Positions 25,115 through 33,982 of a stretch of 64,000 bases of DNA are shown piece after piece. Position 1 is the first letter of the stretch; each line of letters begins with the position of its first letter. The notes beneath the pieces are model-generated. The model saw only the letters and a program-made list of their open reading frames with translations. It ran no database searches and had not been told where the DNA came from. The stretch is from Tolypothrix campylonemoides VB511288 (lineage in GTDB: Bacteria; Cyanobacteriota; Cyanobacteriia; Cyanobacteriales; Nostocaceae), in the NCBI GenBank assembly GCA_000828075.3, contig JXCB02000027.1, positions 172,959 through 236,958 of the forward strand, read 5' to 3'. The position numbers and the translations under genes are program-made.

Positions 25115-26749
25115 TTATTTTCCTCGCAACAGCCCCCGCAAAAATAGACCAATTTTCACAAAGATATCTTCTAGCCAAAGCATGGCACGGTCTAGCCATT
25201 CGAGTATTTGCTCTAAAGGATGCTTTTCATACCCAACTGTTTGAGCTTGTGTTTCAATCCAATCTGGTGCCTCAACTTGAGTGGTTTTCCGCTGCTGGTA
25301 AACACTTTCTGCTTTGTTGCTGTGTGTTTCAGGCTTAGAAATAGGGGAGTGGGAAGATGAGGAGAAATTCGGAATTTTGAATTTTGAATTTATTTCTCCT
25401 GTTGTCTTTATAGAAGGACTGGTGGGGAGAGCAGATTTTGTGGTTTGAGATGATGTAACTAATAATTGTTGCTCGTTGACAACTGTAACCTCTTGCACGT
25501 CCCCAAACAAATCGTCCATTGTTAACCAAGGATCTGCTATGTTCTCGCTTTGCAAATCAGGGCTTTTGGGCAAAGCTGAGGAAGGAGGACGCTGTGGTAG
25601 AGCAGTTTGTGGTTTCTTATTTCCACCTATTGGTAGTTGCTCAACACTATTTGTTGGAGTTGTTTGCTCTAATTTCTTGGGATTGCGTCCAAAAAAGTAA
25701 TGAATTGCCCCCCAAATTAAAGCTTGAATCTTCGATGTTTGATGTTCCCGATCAGGAGTTAATAGTTCTTGTTCAGCGGTAAGTTGTTGGTGTTTACCAT
25801 AGACAAATATGTTTAGCTGATTTTGAACAGCTTCGAGCAATTGCCCACTGACGCGAGATATTGGTACTACAGCATGAGATTCCATCTGGGCAAAAGCTGC
25901 GTCTAGTAATGCTAGCGCTGAGGCAGGTAAAGGTAAATATTGATACTCATCTATATCTTCTGTTTTCATTTCCTGAGGTAAAAGAGCTACCTTGTCTCTA
26001 CTACCGGAAGTCAGCTTGTTCAATAAGCTATCAATTTCCGGCAATAGCTTTGTTTCATTTTTTACTTTAACCAAGCGCCAGGAATGCCAGTATTTAGCAA
26101 CTTCGTCAATAATGCGATTTTGTAATTTTTCCTGCTGCTGGGGCGTCAAAATGTCCAGAATTTCATTTTCAGCAGTAACTAGTACCAAATTACGGTTTGC
26201 TAAAAGTGAAGCAATTCCCAGCACCTGAGGAGGAGAAGAGACAACGTGATGGAAAGCTTTGAAGTTCCCTCCAAAGTTGGGGGCTAATGGGGGGCAATAG
26301 GGAGACGGGGGAATGGAGGTTTCTGCGATAGGATGATGGGGGAATGAGGTGATTGGCGGAGTTTTATTGGAGATTCTCCCCACCTCGCCATCTCCCCACC
26401 TCTCCATTAAGAAGCGTTTTTCTATGTCGCGTGCTTGCATTTCCACTGCTTCTAGAACTCGTTGAATGGGAGTGTCAGAAGATGGTGGACTTTCGGGTTG
26501 GGAATCAGTCTCGTTTGTTGGTAAATAGAGCTTGGGTTGTTGCTCATTTGTATGCAGTTGTTTGCCAACTGATGCGGTTCCTTTTTGAATCAGCAGATAC
26601 ACTGGGTAAAGTAGAGCCTCTAATGACCAACTAGCAGCGACTTGTAAATGCCGTTTAGTGCGATCGAACTGTTCGCCCCAGCGCCGAGATTGCTGGTGAA
26701 AAAATTTAAAAAGTCTGCTTTGATAACGACCAGAGGTAGCAGATGGCAT
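25115..26749 (-). CDS. Conserved cyanobacterial hypothetical protein with repeat-derived insertions
   Basis: About 544 residues from ATG 26749 (MPSATSGRYQSRLF); the frame extends 18 codons further to 26803. The N-terminal basic segment (LFKFFHQQSRRWGEQFDRTK) and WSLEALLYPVYLLIQ suggest membrane-peripheral helices. The middle has a VLGIASLLANRNLVLVTAEN block. The C-terminus has an amphipathic helix pair (HPLEQILEWLDRAMLWLEDI, FVKIGLFLRGLLRGK). Two stretches look repeat-derived: the G/A- and C-rich part coding WGDGEVGRISNKTPP...CPPLAPNFGG, and INSKFKIPNF, which is the ATTCAAA heptamer translated. The function is not recognised. It is divergent from the mannosidase gene. Confidence 0.7.
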   Translation of the reverse strand: MPSATSGRYQSRLFKFFHQQSRRWGEQFDRTKRHLQVAASWSLEALLYPVYLLIQKGTASVGKQLHTNEQQPKLYLPTNETDSQPESPPSSDTPIQRVLEAVEMQARDIEKRFLMERWGDGEVGRISNKTPPITSFPHHPIAETSIPPSPYCPPLAPNFGGNFKAFHHVVSSPPQVLGIASLLANRNLVLVTAENEILDILTPQQQEKLQNRIIDEVAKYWHSWRLVKVKNETKLLPEIDSLLNKLTSGSRDKVALLPQEMKTEDIDEYQYLPLPASALALLDAAFAQMESHAVVPISRVSGQLLEAVQNQLNIFVYGKHQQLTAEQELLTPDREHQTSKIQALIWGAIHYFFGRNPKKLEQTTPTNSVEQLPIGGNKKPQTALPQRPPSSALPKSPDLQSENIADPWLTMDDLFGDVQEVTVVNEQQLLVTSSQTTKSALPTSPSIKTTGEINSKFKIPNFSSSSHSPISKPETHSNKAESVYQQRKTTQVEAPDWIETQAQTVGYEKHPLEQILEWLDRAMLWLEDIFVKIGLFLRGLLRGK

Positions 26750-26853
26750 GGTAGTGAATTTTTGTTGAGAGCATTGCTTAGCTGTCGGACTCTGACCAAA
26801 CAATAAATCGAAAGACTGTTGTGACCAGTGAGTTTCCTCATATTAGCGAAATT

Positions 26854-29800
26854 ATGACCTCTCCAGTATCTCAACCCAATACTAAATTCATCTCCCAAGC
26901 AATTGAGAAGCTGCGCTCTTATGTAAGAGTGAATATTTCGTCTACTTGGCAATGCTGGGAAGGCGACTTGCCTGTGGCTGATATTAGCACCTGTGACTTT
27001 TCGGATTGGAGTCTTGCCCAGTTAAATGCCAGAGAACACATTGCTTGGGCTGGAGGGCAAAAACTGCTATGGTTGGTGCAAAAATTGGTCATTCCCCAAG
27101 ATTTACACGGTTATGGGCTACAGGGTTTGTCTTTACGGCTGGCGCTGGTTTGGTGGGCGGACTTTGCCCAAGTTTATGTGAATGGGAATTTGGTACTTGA
27201 AGGAGATTTATTTGATTGTTCACCTAGGGTGCTACTTAGTCCTGCGGTGATACCAGGAGAGGAATTTATCGTGGCTTTGCGTTTGGTAAGTCCAAGTCAT
27301 TGTGATGGTGCCCTGGTAAAGTCGCTGCTTATTTATGAGTCTACTGATGAGAATCGTCCTGATCCCGGTTTTGTGGCTGATGAGTTGGCTGTGATGCAGG
27401 GTTATTTGGAATCTTTTGAGTCTGAGAAGTTGGATAATTTGGCGGCGACTGTGGCGGAGATTGATTGGGAAGGAATAAACCGCAGAGGCGCAGAGAACGC
27501 AGAGGAAGATAACAGAGGATTTGAGAAATCTTTGTTTGCTCTGCGTGGAAAACTCTTGGAAATGAATAATTATTTGCGTACATCTGCTACAGGCTGCGGT
27601 TCAAAATCTAAAATTTACCTGTTGGGTCATGCTCACCTTGATTTAGCATGGTTATGGCGTGTCAGTGAGACTTGGCGGGCAGCACAAAGTACTTTTGAGT
27701 CGGTTCTTAAGCTTCAGCAGGATTTTCCTGAGTTAATTTTTTGTCATTCTTCTCCGGTGCTTTATGCTTGGATTGAAGAACATCGCCCGGATTTGTTTGA
27801 TGCTATTCAAGAAGCGGTAGCAACTGGGCGTTGGGAAGTTGTGGGGGGTTTTTGGGTTGAACCGGAACTGAATTTGATTGCGGGTGAATCCATTGTCCGT
27901 CAGCTGCTGTATGGTCAGCGCTATGTACTGGAGAAATTTGGTAAGCTTTCTACTGTGGTCTGGGTACCAGATAGTTTCGGTTTTTGCGCGACTTTGCCGC
28001 AGTTCTTGGCGAATGCTGGTATTGAGTATTTCGTGACTCAGAAGTTGCGCTGGAATGACACAACTGCGTTTGATTATGGTGCTTTTTGGTGGCGATCGCC
28101 TGACGGTAGTCAAGTCTTCAGTCTTATGTCTGCGCCCGTCGGTGAAGGCATCGATCCTGTTAAAATGGCATCCTATGCCTGTGAATGGCAAATCCAAACA
28201 GGTCTTTCACAAACTCTTTGGCTCCCTGGTGTCGGGGATCATGGCGGCGGTCCTACCCGTGATATGTTAGAAATTGCCGAACGCTGGCAAAAGTCTCCTG
28301 TCTTTCCTCAACTAGAATTCTCTACCGCCGAAAATTACCTACAGCAAATCAAGCTCCCTCCCTCCCTCACTCCCTCACTCCCTCACTCCCTCACTCCCTC
28401 ACTCCCTCCCTCCTTCCCCACTTGGGAGGACGAACTCTATCTAGAATTCCATCGCGGTTGCTACACCACTCACGGCGACCAAAAACGTTGGAATCGTCGT
28501 TGTGAAGGCTTATTATACCAAGCGGAACTGTTTGCGGCTTTGGCAACTATAAGCTGTGAGGTGACATATCCCAAAGCAGAACTAGAAGCGGCGTGGAAAA
28601 CTGTCTTATTTAACCAGTTTCACGACATTCTGCCTGGTTCTTCGATTACTCAAGTTTATGAGGATGCGCTTCCAACTTGGCAGGAGGTGGAAAATGTTGG
28701 TAATGAGATATTACAGCAGTCTTTGAGTGCGATCGCATCCCAAATTAACTTACCAGAACCACCGCAACCTAATGCTTTGCCAATTTTCGTCTTTAACTCC
28801 CTGAATTGGCAGCGCTCCGAGGTTGTTGCGGTTGACCTTCCTGATTCTCACTTGGATGCTTGCGTTTATAATCTCCAAGGAGAACCTTTGCCTTCCCAAC
28901 TCACTGACGGCTCTAAGCTGCTGTTTTTAGCAAGCGATGTCCCCTCTGTTGGCTATGGCGTTTTTTGGCTTTGTCCTCAGTTGCCTAAAGAAGGTATGCC
29001 TAAAAATGGCAATACTATTGGCTATTATGATGATACAAAATCGGGCTTGCAAAAGCAAGAACATTTTGATCCAAAAAGATTGAGTTTAGAAAATGAATTT
29101 CTGCGGGTAATTATTGACGAGCAAACTGGTAATTTGTCGAGTATTTTTGACAAAGTTAATGAGAAAGAAGTTTTGAGTCAAGCAGGTGGAAATCAATTAG
29201 AAGCTTTTCAAGATAGTGGTCAATACTGGGATGCATGGAATATTAACCCCAACTACGAGCAGCATCCCTTACCACCAACGCAGCTTAAATCTATTGAGTG
29301 GCTGGAAACTGGACCAGTACAAAGTCGGGTGCGGGTGGTGCGCCAACTTGGGGAATCTGAGTTTACCCAAGATTACATACTACAAGCGCGATCGCCTGTT
29401 CTCAAAATCGCTACAACAGTTCATTGGCTGGAACGCCAGGTGTTGGTGAAAGCTGCTTTTCCTCTGAATCTAGAGGCGGACTTTGCTACCTATGAAATTC
29501 CTTGTGGGGCTATTCGCCGTTCCACGAAACCTAAAACTCCAGCAGAAGAGGCGAAATGGGAAGTCCCGGCTTTGCGTTGGGCAGATTTGACCTCTCCCTC
29601 GGTTGAGGGTACGAGCTACGGTGTCAGCCTCTTAAATGATTGTAAATACGGCTACGACAGCCAACCTCATCAACTACGCTTGACCCTGCTACGCAGTCCC
29701 AATTGGCCCGATCCACAAGCAGATCAAGGATTTCATGAATTTACATATGCCTTGTATCCTCATGCTGGTAGCTGGGAATCAGCCCATACGGTAAGACGTG

Positions 29801-30156
29801 GGTATGAATTGAATCTACCAATGGAAGCCATACTATTGGCGAACGATGAAGAAAAGAGCAATAAGTCTTTATCACCTGTCGCTAGTTTCCTAGATTTATC
29901 GGCTGAAAATTTGATATTAATGGCGTTGAAGCAAGCGGAAGATGACCCAGAAGAATGGATTCTCAGATGTTACGAATGTCACGGACAGACAGCCAATTTA
30001 CACTTGCAAAGTGATTTAGGGTTAACTCTGGGAGAGTCGGTGGACTTGTTGGAGCGTTTGCCCAAACCTGAATTCTCATCTACGCAACAAAGCTTTACAA
30101 TACAGCCTTGGAAAATCTGTAGCTTTAAGGTGTCGAAGAGCGATCGCTCTGGTTAA
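26854..30156 (+). CDS. Alpha-mannosidase, glycoside hydrolase family 38, with two in-frame repeat insertions
   Basis: About 1100 residues. A GH38 catalytic domain is clear: zinc motif GHAHLDLAWLWR (about residue 258), nucleophile aspartate in VWVPDSFGFCATLPQFL (about 372), GDHGGGPTRDML, and EFHRGCYTTHGDQKRWNR. Beta-sandwich domains and a C-terminal GH38 region follow. It hydrolyses alpha-mannosides, probably for glycan turnover in the cytosol, as no signal peptide is seen. Two insertions interrupt the conserved order. RRGAENAEED (about residue 209) comes from a GCAGAGG repeat, and a SLTPSLPH stretch (about 501-521) comes from five CACTCCCT octamers just before the TWEDELYLEFHRG block. An alternative GTG start is at 26821; neither start has a good Shine-Dalgarno. 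Confidence 0.9.
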   Translation: MTSPVSQPNTKFISQAIEKLRSYVRVNISSTWQCWEGDLPVADISTCDFSDWSLAQLNAREHIAWAGGQKLLWLVQKLVIPQDLHGYGLQGLSLRLALVWWADFAQVYVNGNLVLEGDLFDCSPRVLLSPAVIPGEEFIVALRLVSPSHCDGALVKSLLIYESTDENRPDPGFVADELAVMQGYLESFESEKLDNLAATVAEIDWEGINRRGAENAEEDNRGFEKSLFALRGKLLEMNNYLRTSATGCGSKSKIYLLGHAHLDLAWLWRVSETWRAAQSTFESVLKLQQDFPELIFCHSSPVLYAWIEEHRPDLFDAIQEAVATGRWEVVGGFWVEPELNLIAGESIVRQLLYGQRYVLEKFGKLSTVVWVPDSFGFCATLPQFLANAGIEYFVTQKLRWNDTTAFDYGAFWWRSPDGSQVFSLMSAPVGEGIDPVKMASYACEWQIQTGLSQTLWLPGVGDHGGGPTRDMLEIAERWQKSPVFPQLEFSTAENYLQQIKLPPSLTPSLPHSLTPSLPPSFPTWEDELYLEFHRGCYTTHGDQKRWNRRCEGLLYQAELFAALATISCEVTYPKAELEAAWKTVLFNQFHDILPGSSITQVYEDALPTWQEVENVGNEILQQSLSAIASQINLPEPPQPNALPIFVFNSLNWQRSEVVAVDLPDSHLDACVYNLQGEPLPSQLTDGSKLLFLASDVPSVGYGVFWLCPQLPKEGMPKNGNTIGYYDDTKSGLQKQEHFDPKRLSLENEFLRVIIDEQTGNLSSIFDKVNEKEVLSQAGGNQLEAFQDSGQYWDAWNINPNYEQHPLPPTQLKSIEWLETGPVQSRVRVVRQLGESEFTQDYILQARSPVLKIATTVHWLERQVLVKAAFPLNLEADFATYEIPCGAIRRSTKPKTPAEEAKWEVPALRWADLTSPSVEGTSYGVSLLNDCKYGYDSQPHQLRLTLLRSPNWPDPQADQGFHEFTYALYPHAGSWESAHTVRRGYELNLPMEAILLANDEEKSNKSLSPVASFLDLSAENLILMALKQAEDDPEEWILRCYECHGQTANLHLQSDLGLTLGESVDLLERLPKPEFSSTQQSFTIQPWKICSFKVSKSDRSG

Positions 30157-30469
30157 AATGTTTGTTTCTCAGACAAAATTAATTTTTGAATATGGAACCA
30201 CAGATAAACCTTGCCCTTAAGCGAAGCGTAGACGCTCTGAGGGTAGGGACAGATGCACATAAGTAGGCCGGTGTAAATAATTAAACGAGGTATGTAGTAG
30301 CCCTTTCAAGGTGACTCGTAAAATCTCTTTTTTTCTTGTGTTCTCTGTGCCTCCCTACGGGTTCACCAGTCGCCTGCGGAGGGAAACCCTCCCGCAGCGC
30401 TGGTTCACTGCGGTTCCAAATAGCCAAAAACTAGATTTTTGACTGGTTCAAACTTTTCACCGAACCTCC
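30157..30469. other. Repeat-rich non-coding spacer after the mannosidase gene
   Basis: No gene. It holds a GCGAAGCGTAGACGC repeat near 30219, a CACAGATAAA fragment of the CACAGATG family near 30198, and the GC-rich palindrome described separately at 30365. The IscB element begins just beyond. Confidence 0.5.
30365..30404. repeat. GC-rich palindrome ACCAGTCGCCTGCGGAGGG / CCCTCCCGCAGCGCTGGT
   Basis: Two arms around a GGGAAACCC centre. Members of the same family lie in frame in sufD (52208-52247), in tnpB (60814-60854 and 60891-60930) and between sufB and sufC. Ends are CCAGT or GCCACT and the matching ACTGG or AGTGGC. Confidence 0.75.
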
Positions 30470-30536
30470 TCGCCCCGGAAGCCCCTGTTTTCTAAACATG
30501 GGGAGGAAGGGGCGGGGGAATTTATTCCCCGTTTAG

Positions 30537-31814
30537 TCAACCAAATCCATAGGAGTAGCCGTCCTTTTTGTGAATTGATATACAAAATCTGTGGGAAACG
30601 CCTGCAACACGACCACTTTTGGTGGCAATGTCAAAACTGCCAGTCTTGCGGCATAACACGCGACCAATATATATACCAACCTTCTTCCCAGAAGTGACAA
30701 CAGCTTTTATGATGTCGCCAGTCTTGAAACCAAAGTGAATTTGTTTGCGTTCTCTGTGACGGGTCGCAAACCCATACTTATCAGTGCCGCACATTTGACG
30801 AGTTCCCCAACCAGTACATTTAATCTTCAATGGCTGTTGGGTCAATAGATTCAAATTCTCAACTTCCCCGACACAAGCTGCATCAACCCAATGATGTTTG
30901 GCTAACTCAAACCTAGTTCGGTTGTATTTAGTTTGTCCACCCGTCCCCGTCGTCGTGGGTAAAATGTTTTTTAAGGTACGAAACAATGTCCATCGGGTTG
31001 AGTTAACTGCTGCCGCATCTTTTAACGGTTGCTTGGCTTGGCGCTTTATTTTTTCTAACCTAGATGCATCTTTGTGAAGAAACTCGTCAATAAATTTAGT
31101 CCCTTTTTTGATATTGCAGCGCTCACACGACAAAGTTAGATTACTGACTCGGTTGCTACCACCCTTAGACCTCGGATGAATATGCTCAATCTGAAGTGCC
31201 ACATCTTCTTTGTCGCAGTAAGCGCATTTGCGTCCCCACTTCTCTAAAAGATATTCGCGTACCTCATATCCAGCACGCTCTCCCTGTTGATACTCAACTC
31301 CATCAATTTCTGGATTTTGCATTTTTTGAGTGTCAAACTTGACCAATTCCATCGCTATTTGAGTAATCGGAGAATACAGACAAAGCCGTTTTACCCAAGT
31401 CTCAACTGTAAGAACACGATGCATCAAAGATGGAGGTAGCCATCCCTCTGGGCGCTTACGGTTATCAAAACGCGGTTGACGATAGCGAGTTTTGCGGCTT
31501 CTACGGCACTTTCTGAGTGAACGTCTAGACAGCAGTGAATTTTTGATTTGCCAACCCCGATGTTCAAGTTCAGCAGCCCAAATAACTTTGTTTTCGTCAA
31601 GAATTGTGATACCCGTGAACCGTGAACCAGGATCAAGCTTAATAGTTAAGGGTTTAGGGTTGGGATTGTCTACCGCGTGCTTAAGTATCAGGACAAAAGG
31701 GTACATTCTATACACAGCAGCTTTTTGCTTTGTCAGTAACTCTCTTGCTCGTGCAGCAGGTATTGGATTAAGAGGTTGTTTATTTTGGTCGATAACGAAA
31801 ACATAATTTTGCAT
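30537..31814 (-). CDS. iscB: IscB RNA-guided nuclease (RuvC + HNH, Cas9 relative)
   Basis: 425 residues from ATG 31814, preceded by AAAGGAG; the open frame continues upstream to 31949, but that part is the RNA-coding region. Domains in order: the N-terminal PLMP-type domain (YVFVIDQNKQPLNPIPAARA); RuvC-I LDPGSRFTGI (Asp 61); an arginine-rich bridge helix (SRRSLRKCRRSRKTRYRQPR); RuvC-II IAMELVKFD (Glu 156); and an HNH domain with zinc pairs CAYC (197/200) and CERC (230/233) around IEHIHPRSKGGS (His 211). RuvC-III is HHWVDAACVG (Asp 311). All catalytic positions are present. IscB proteins use an omega-RNA to cut DNA and are the ancestors of Cas9. Activity here is inferred from intact motifs. 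Confidence 0.93.
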   Translation of the reverse strand: MQNYVFVIDQNKQPLNPIPAARARELLTKQKAAVYRMYPFVLILKHAVDNPNPKPLTIKLDPGSRFTGITILDENKVIWAAELEHRGWQIKNSLLSRRSLRKCRRSRKTRYRQPRFDNRKRPEGWLPPSLMHRVLTVETWVKRLCLYSPITQIAMELVKFDTQKMQNPEIDGVEYQQGERAGYEVREYLLEKWGRKCAYCDKEDVALQIEHIHPRSKGGSNRVSNLTLSCERCNIKKGTKFIDEFLHKDASRLEKIKRQAKQPLKDAAAVNSTRWTLFRTLKNILPTTTGTGGQTKYNRTRFELAKHHWVDAACVGEVENLNLLTQQPLKIKCTGWGTRQMCGTDKYGFATRHRERKQIHFGFKTGDIIKAVVTSGKKVGIYIGRVLCRKTGSFDIATKSGRVAGVSHRFCISIHKKDGYSYGFG

Positions 31815-32045
31815 TGCTGCATACTCCTTTCGGGTAAAGTTTGCCTCGACTTTGTTTAGATCCGGTACTTTCCGAACGACACTGGAATATTGCTCCGTAA
31901 GCCTGTTTAATCGCTCAGTTTTAGAGCTTGGAACTGGCAAGCATTCCAAGGTAAGAACTTAAACGCTTAATCTAAACGATTAGTCTGGTCAGGTGGAGTT
32001 AACCACCAAGCCCCTGCCTTTTAGGCATGGGGTTGGCACTTAACT
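31815..32045 (-). ncRNA. Putative IscB omega-RNA scaffold
   Basis: Known IscB guide RNAs are transcribed from the region directly upstream of iscB and carry the guide at their 5' end. Here the 230 bp before the iscB start are structured. The first part folds as AGTTAAGTGCCAACCCCATG ... CAGGGGCTTGGTGGTTAACT (31997-32045) with a TGCC/GGCA inner stem. Two more short complementary blocks (TCGTTTAGATTAAGCG, ATGCTTGCCAGTTCC) follow before the ribosome site. The guide would be read from bases just above 32045. The exact ends need RNA data. Confidence 0.65.
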
Positions 32046-32348
32046 AGAGAACCCTGACTTTTGCCTTTTGAGATTAGAATTAACTCCGGATTCTCCGAAG
32101 CACCCTTGTTTATTCAACATGAGACGGCACATAGGTTTTGAGCAAAAGTTATCCAGATTGAGAAACTTTTGCCTCTAGAAGAAATTATTTTGTTCTTATC
32201 CAATGATAATGAAAAGATACCCTATCAATTACAAGCAGATGCCTTAGGAGTTTTAGTAATTCGTATAGTTTATTTGTATAATTTATTACTAAAATCTTCT
32301 TGGTATGCTTTGGATAAGCAGCGTTTGGGGTGTAAACCACAGTGATTA

Positions 32349-33236
32349 ATGGAAATGCAGATGTTATCTGAAAATGTAAGTTGGACTTGGACAAGTAAAT
32401 CTGTTCGTTTGTCAGGACTACTACCTGATGAATTGTACTCCTTATCCTGCTGGAATTTACTTTTACCTGATAGGGAGTCACAGGAAATAAAAATCCCTTT
32501 AATTGAACAAGGTGTCACAACTTGTGAAGTTTCTCTAGATCTACCCACTGGCATTTACTATATTCAATTACTTTTTGGACAAAATTTGCCAAAAAATTTG
32601 GGTTGGTGGTGTGAAAGCGGTCCTTATGATATACCAGAAGCCATTGATGGAGATGAAGCAAGAGAAAATTACTGCTATACGATTTTGGGAAATAGTGAAT
32701 CTACAGAACAATTCATAGCTGCTGTTAATCAACTGAAATTGAATTTTGACATCCAACAGCTACAAGCAGGAATTTCTAGTTTAGAAAGTCATCATTATCA
32801 TTTTCCTAACTGGTTAAGCTCAGAAGATTTACTTCGCAAGCTAAAAGGACTTTTAAAGTTTTTGAATAAAGCGCGTGTCGAAGTTGTAGGTACTCTCATA
32901 CAAACACCAAAACCTAAGCACAGTGAACCTCAAGTGAATGAAACTGCCAAAAATGAGACTGCCAAACAGGATAACTGGTATTTGATTAATGTTTCTTCTA
33001 AAAAACGTGACGTTTTTTCCAGATATCTTGACATTGCTATTACACAATACAAATTGCAAGATTTAATTGTGAAAGTGGAAGTTCCTCAAGATTCGGTATA
33101 CGAAGATGTTGTGTTAGTAAATTTAAGAAACTATCAACAAGCGTATAGTCATTTGAAAAAATTGCCTCATTTTCAAACAATGGAACGCCGACCATTGACA
33201 TCACAACAAGTTACCAGGATGTTGGGGGCAAGGTGA
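32349..33236 (+). CDS. Unknown protein with C-terminal NusG-N (NGN)-like domain, possibly 5'-truncated
   Basis: Up to 295 residues. The N-terminal half has a beta-sandwich-like segment (VRLSGLLPDELYSLSCWNLL; TCEVSLDLPTGIYYIQLLF) and then helices. The last 85 residues (WYLINVSSKKRDVFSRYLDI, QDLIVKVEVPQDSVYEDVVL, HFQTMERRPLTSQQVTRMLG) follow the order of the NusG N-terminal domain: WY-V-S, a helix, VLVP-like strand, VLV strand, and the final PLT-EEV-ML. There is no KOW domain and the usual PGYVLV is changed to EDVVLV. The same frame upstream (32142-32342) is open except for a TGA at 32343, and no Shine-Dalgarno precedes ATG 32349, so the gene may have lost its 5' end. The NGN assignment is mine by pattern only. 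Confidence 0.6.
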   Translation: MEMQMLSENVSWTWTSKSVRLSGLLPDELYSLSCWNLLLPDRESQEIKIPLIEQGVTTCEVSLDLPTGIYYIQLLFGQNLPKNLGWWCESGPYDIPEAIDGDEARENYCYTILGNSESTEQFIAAVNQLKLNFDIQQLQAGISSLESHHYHFPNWLSSEDLLRKLKGLLKFLNKARVEVVGTLIQTPKPKHSEPQVNETAKNETAKQDNWYLINVSSKKRDVFSRYLDIAITQYKLQDLIVKVEVPQDSVYEDVVLVNLRNYQQAYSHLKKLPHFQTMERRPLTSQQVTRMLGAR

Positions 33237-33497
33237 TTTGGTCTCACAATTAAGGTATTAGATTTTCTAGCCTTAGTTCAAGTAAACTTGAAGTCTAACA
33301 AAAAGATTTTTACAACCAAGAACGGGCGGAGTCTACCCTGTGGAGCAGCGGCTTGCATAGACAAGTTATTTAGGCTTCAGGCTGCCAAATTCTCATTTAA
33401 GCAACAAATCTTTACAATAAATGGGAAAATGGGCAGCTTTCAGCTTCGCTAATGGATTGGTAATTGCGATCGAGCGCAACTACCACTCCTATTAACT

Positions 33498-33629
33498 TTA
33501 ATCTTCGTGGTCTTCAAAGGGATCGCTCAATTCCTTGCTGGGAGGGCCAAAAGAGGTGTAGATGGACAGCGCCGTGATTGTAATGACAATAGCGCAGACG
33601 GAAATGCTAAGAACTATTGCGGGTTCCAT
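33498..33629 (-). CDS. psbN: PsbN protein
   Basis: 43 residues translated directly: MEPAIVLSISVCAIVITITA, then LSIYTSFGPPSKELSDPFED and HED. This is the canonical PsbN: one membrane helix then the conserved FGPPSKELxDPFEDHED tail. PsbN is not a photosystem II subunit but is needed for assembly and repair of the complex in chloroplasts. It is divergent from psbH, as in other cyanobacteria; the 83-bp gap must contain both promoters. Confidence 0.96.
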   Translation of the reverse strand: MEPAIVLSISVCAIVITITALSIYTSFGPPSKELSDPFEDHED

Positions 33630-33712
33630 GACAAGTATCGATTATGTGTTTTATTCCTATAGAATATTACAGAAGATTAAAAAATGGTTTGGTAACTCAT
33701 ATTAGGTGAACT

Positions 33713-33919
33713 ATGGCACAAAGGACGCGGTTGGGAGATATCCTCAGACCATTGAACTCTGAGTACGGTAAAGTAGCTCCAGGCTGGGGTACTACGCCCC
33801 TAATGGCTGTTTTTATGCTGCTATTTTTCGTGTTTCTGCTGATTATTCTGCAACTCTACAACAAGTCGCTGCTCATCCAAGATGTTTCTGTTGACTGGCG
33901 GACTTTGGGCGGTAAGTAA
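33713..33919 (+). CDS. psbH: Photosystem II reaction center protein H
   Basis: 68 residues: [20 protein letters not shown] (N-terminal stromal part), one helix ([20 protein letters not shown]) and the lumenal [14 protein letters not shown] tail. PsbH is a single-pass subunit near CP47 that stabilises PSII and quinone binding. The usual cyanobacterial order psbN-psbH-tatA-pth is kept. AGGTGA precedes the ATG, and a strong terminator follows 40 bp after the stop. Confidence 0.96.
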   Translation: MAQRTRLGDILRPLNSEYGKVAPGWGTTPLMAVFMLLFFVFLLIILQLYNKSLLIQDVSVDWRTLGGK

Positions 33920-33958
33920 TGTTTAAAGTTGAAAAACCTGCATAACAAGTTACGTCAC

Positions 33959-33982
33959 ACCCGGTTCGTTCCGGGTTTTTTT
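33959..33982 (+). terminator. Rho-independent terminator of psbH
   Basis: CCCGG, loop TTCGTT, CCGGG, then seven T. A textbook intrinsic terminator 40 bases after the psbH stop; it separates psbH from tatA. Confidence 0.85.

Larger units (their letters stand above)
30470..32045 (-). mobile_element. IscB-carrying IS200/IS605-like element without a TnpA gene
   Basis: The element holds only iscB. Imperfect hairpins mark each side: CCCCATGTTTAGAAAACAGG on the 3' side (30485-30512) and CCCCATGCCTAAAAGGCAGG on the 5' side (about 32004-32034). The two resemble each other, as expected of IS200/IS605-type subterminal hairpins recognised by TnpA. No TnpA (Y1 transposase) gene is in the window, so movement would need one in trans. 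The exact cleavage sites cannot be fixed from one copy; 32045 is inferred from the stem closing with AGTTAA/TTAACT. Confidence 0.65.

Noticed and set aside
31815-31949. N-terminal 45-codon extension of iscB
   Set aside because: The conserved PLMP domain starts at ATG 31814 behind AAAGGAG; the extension lies in the expected guide-RNA region.
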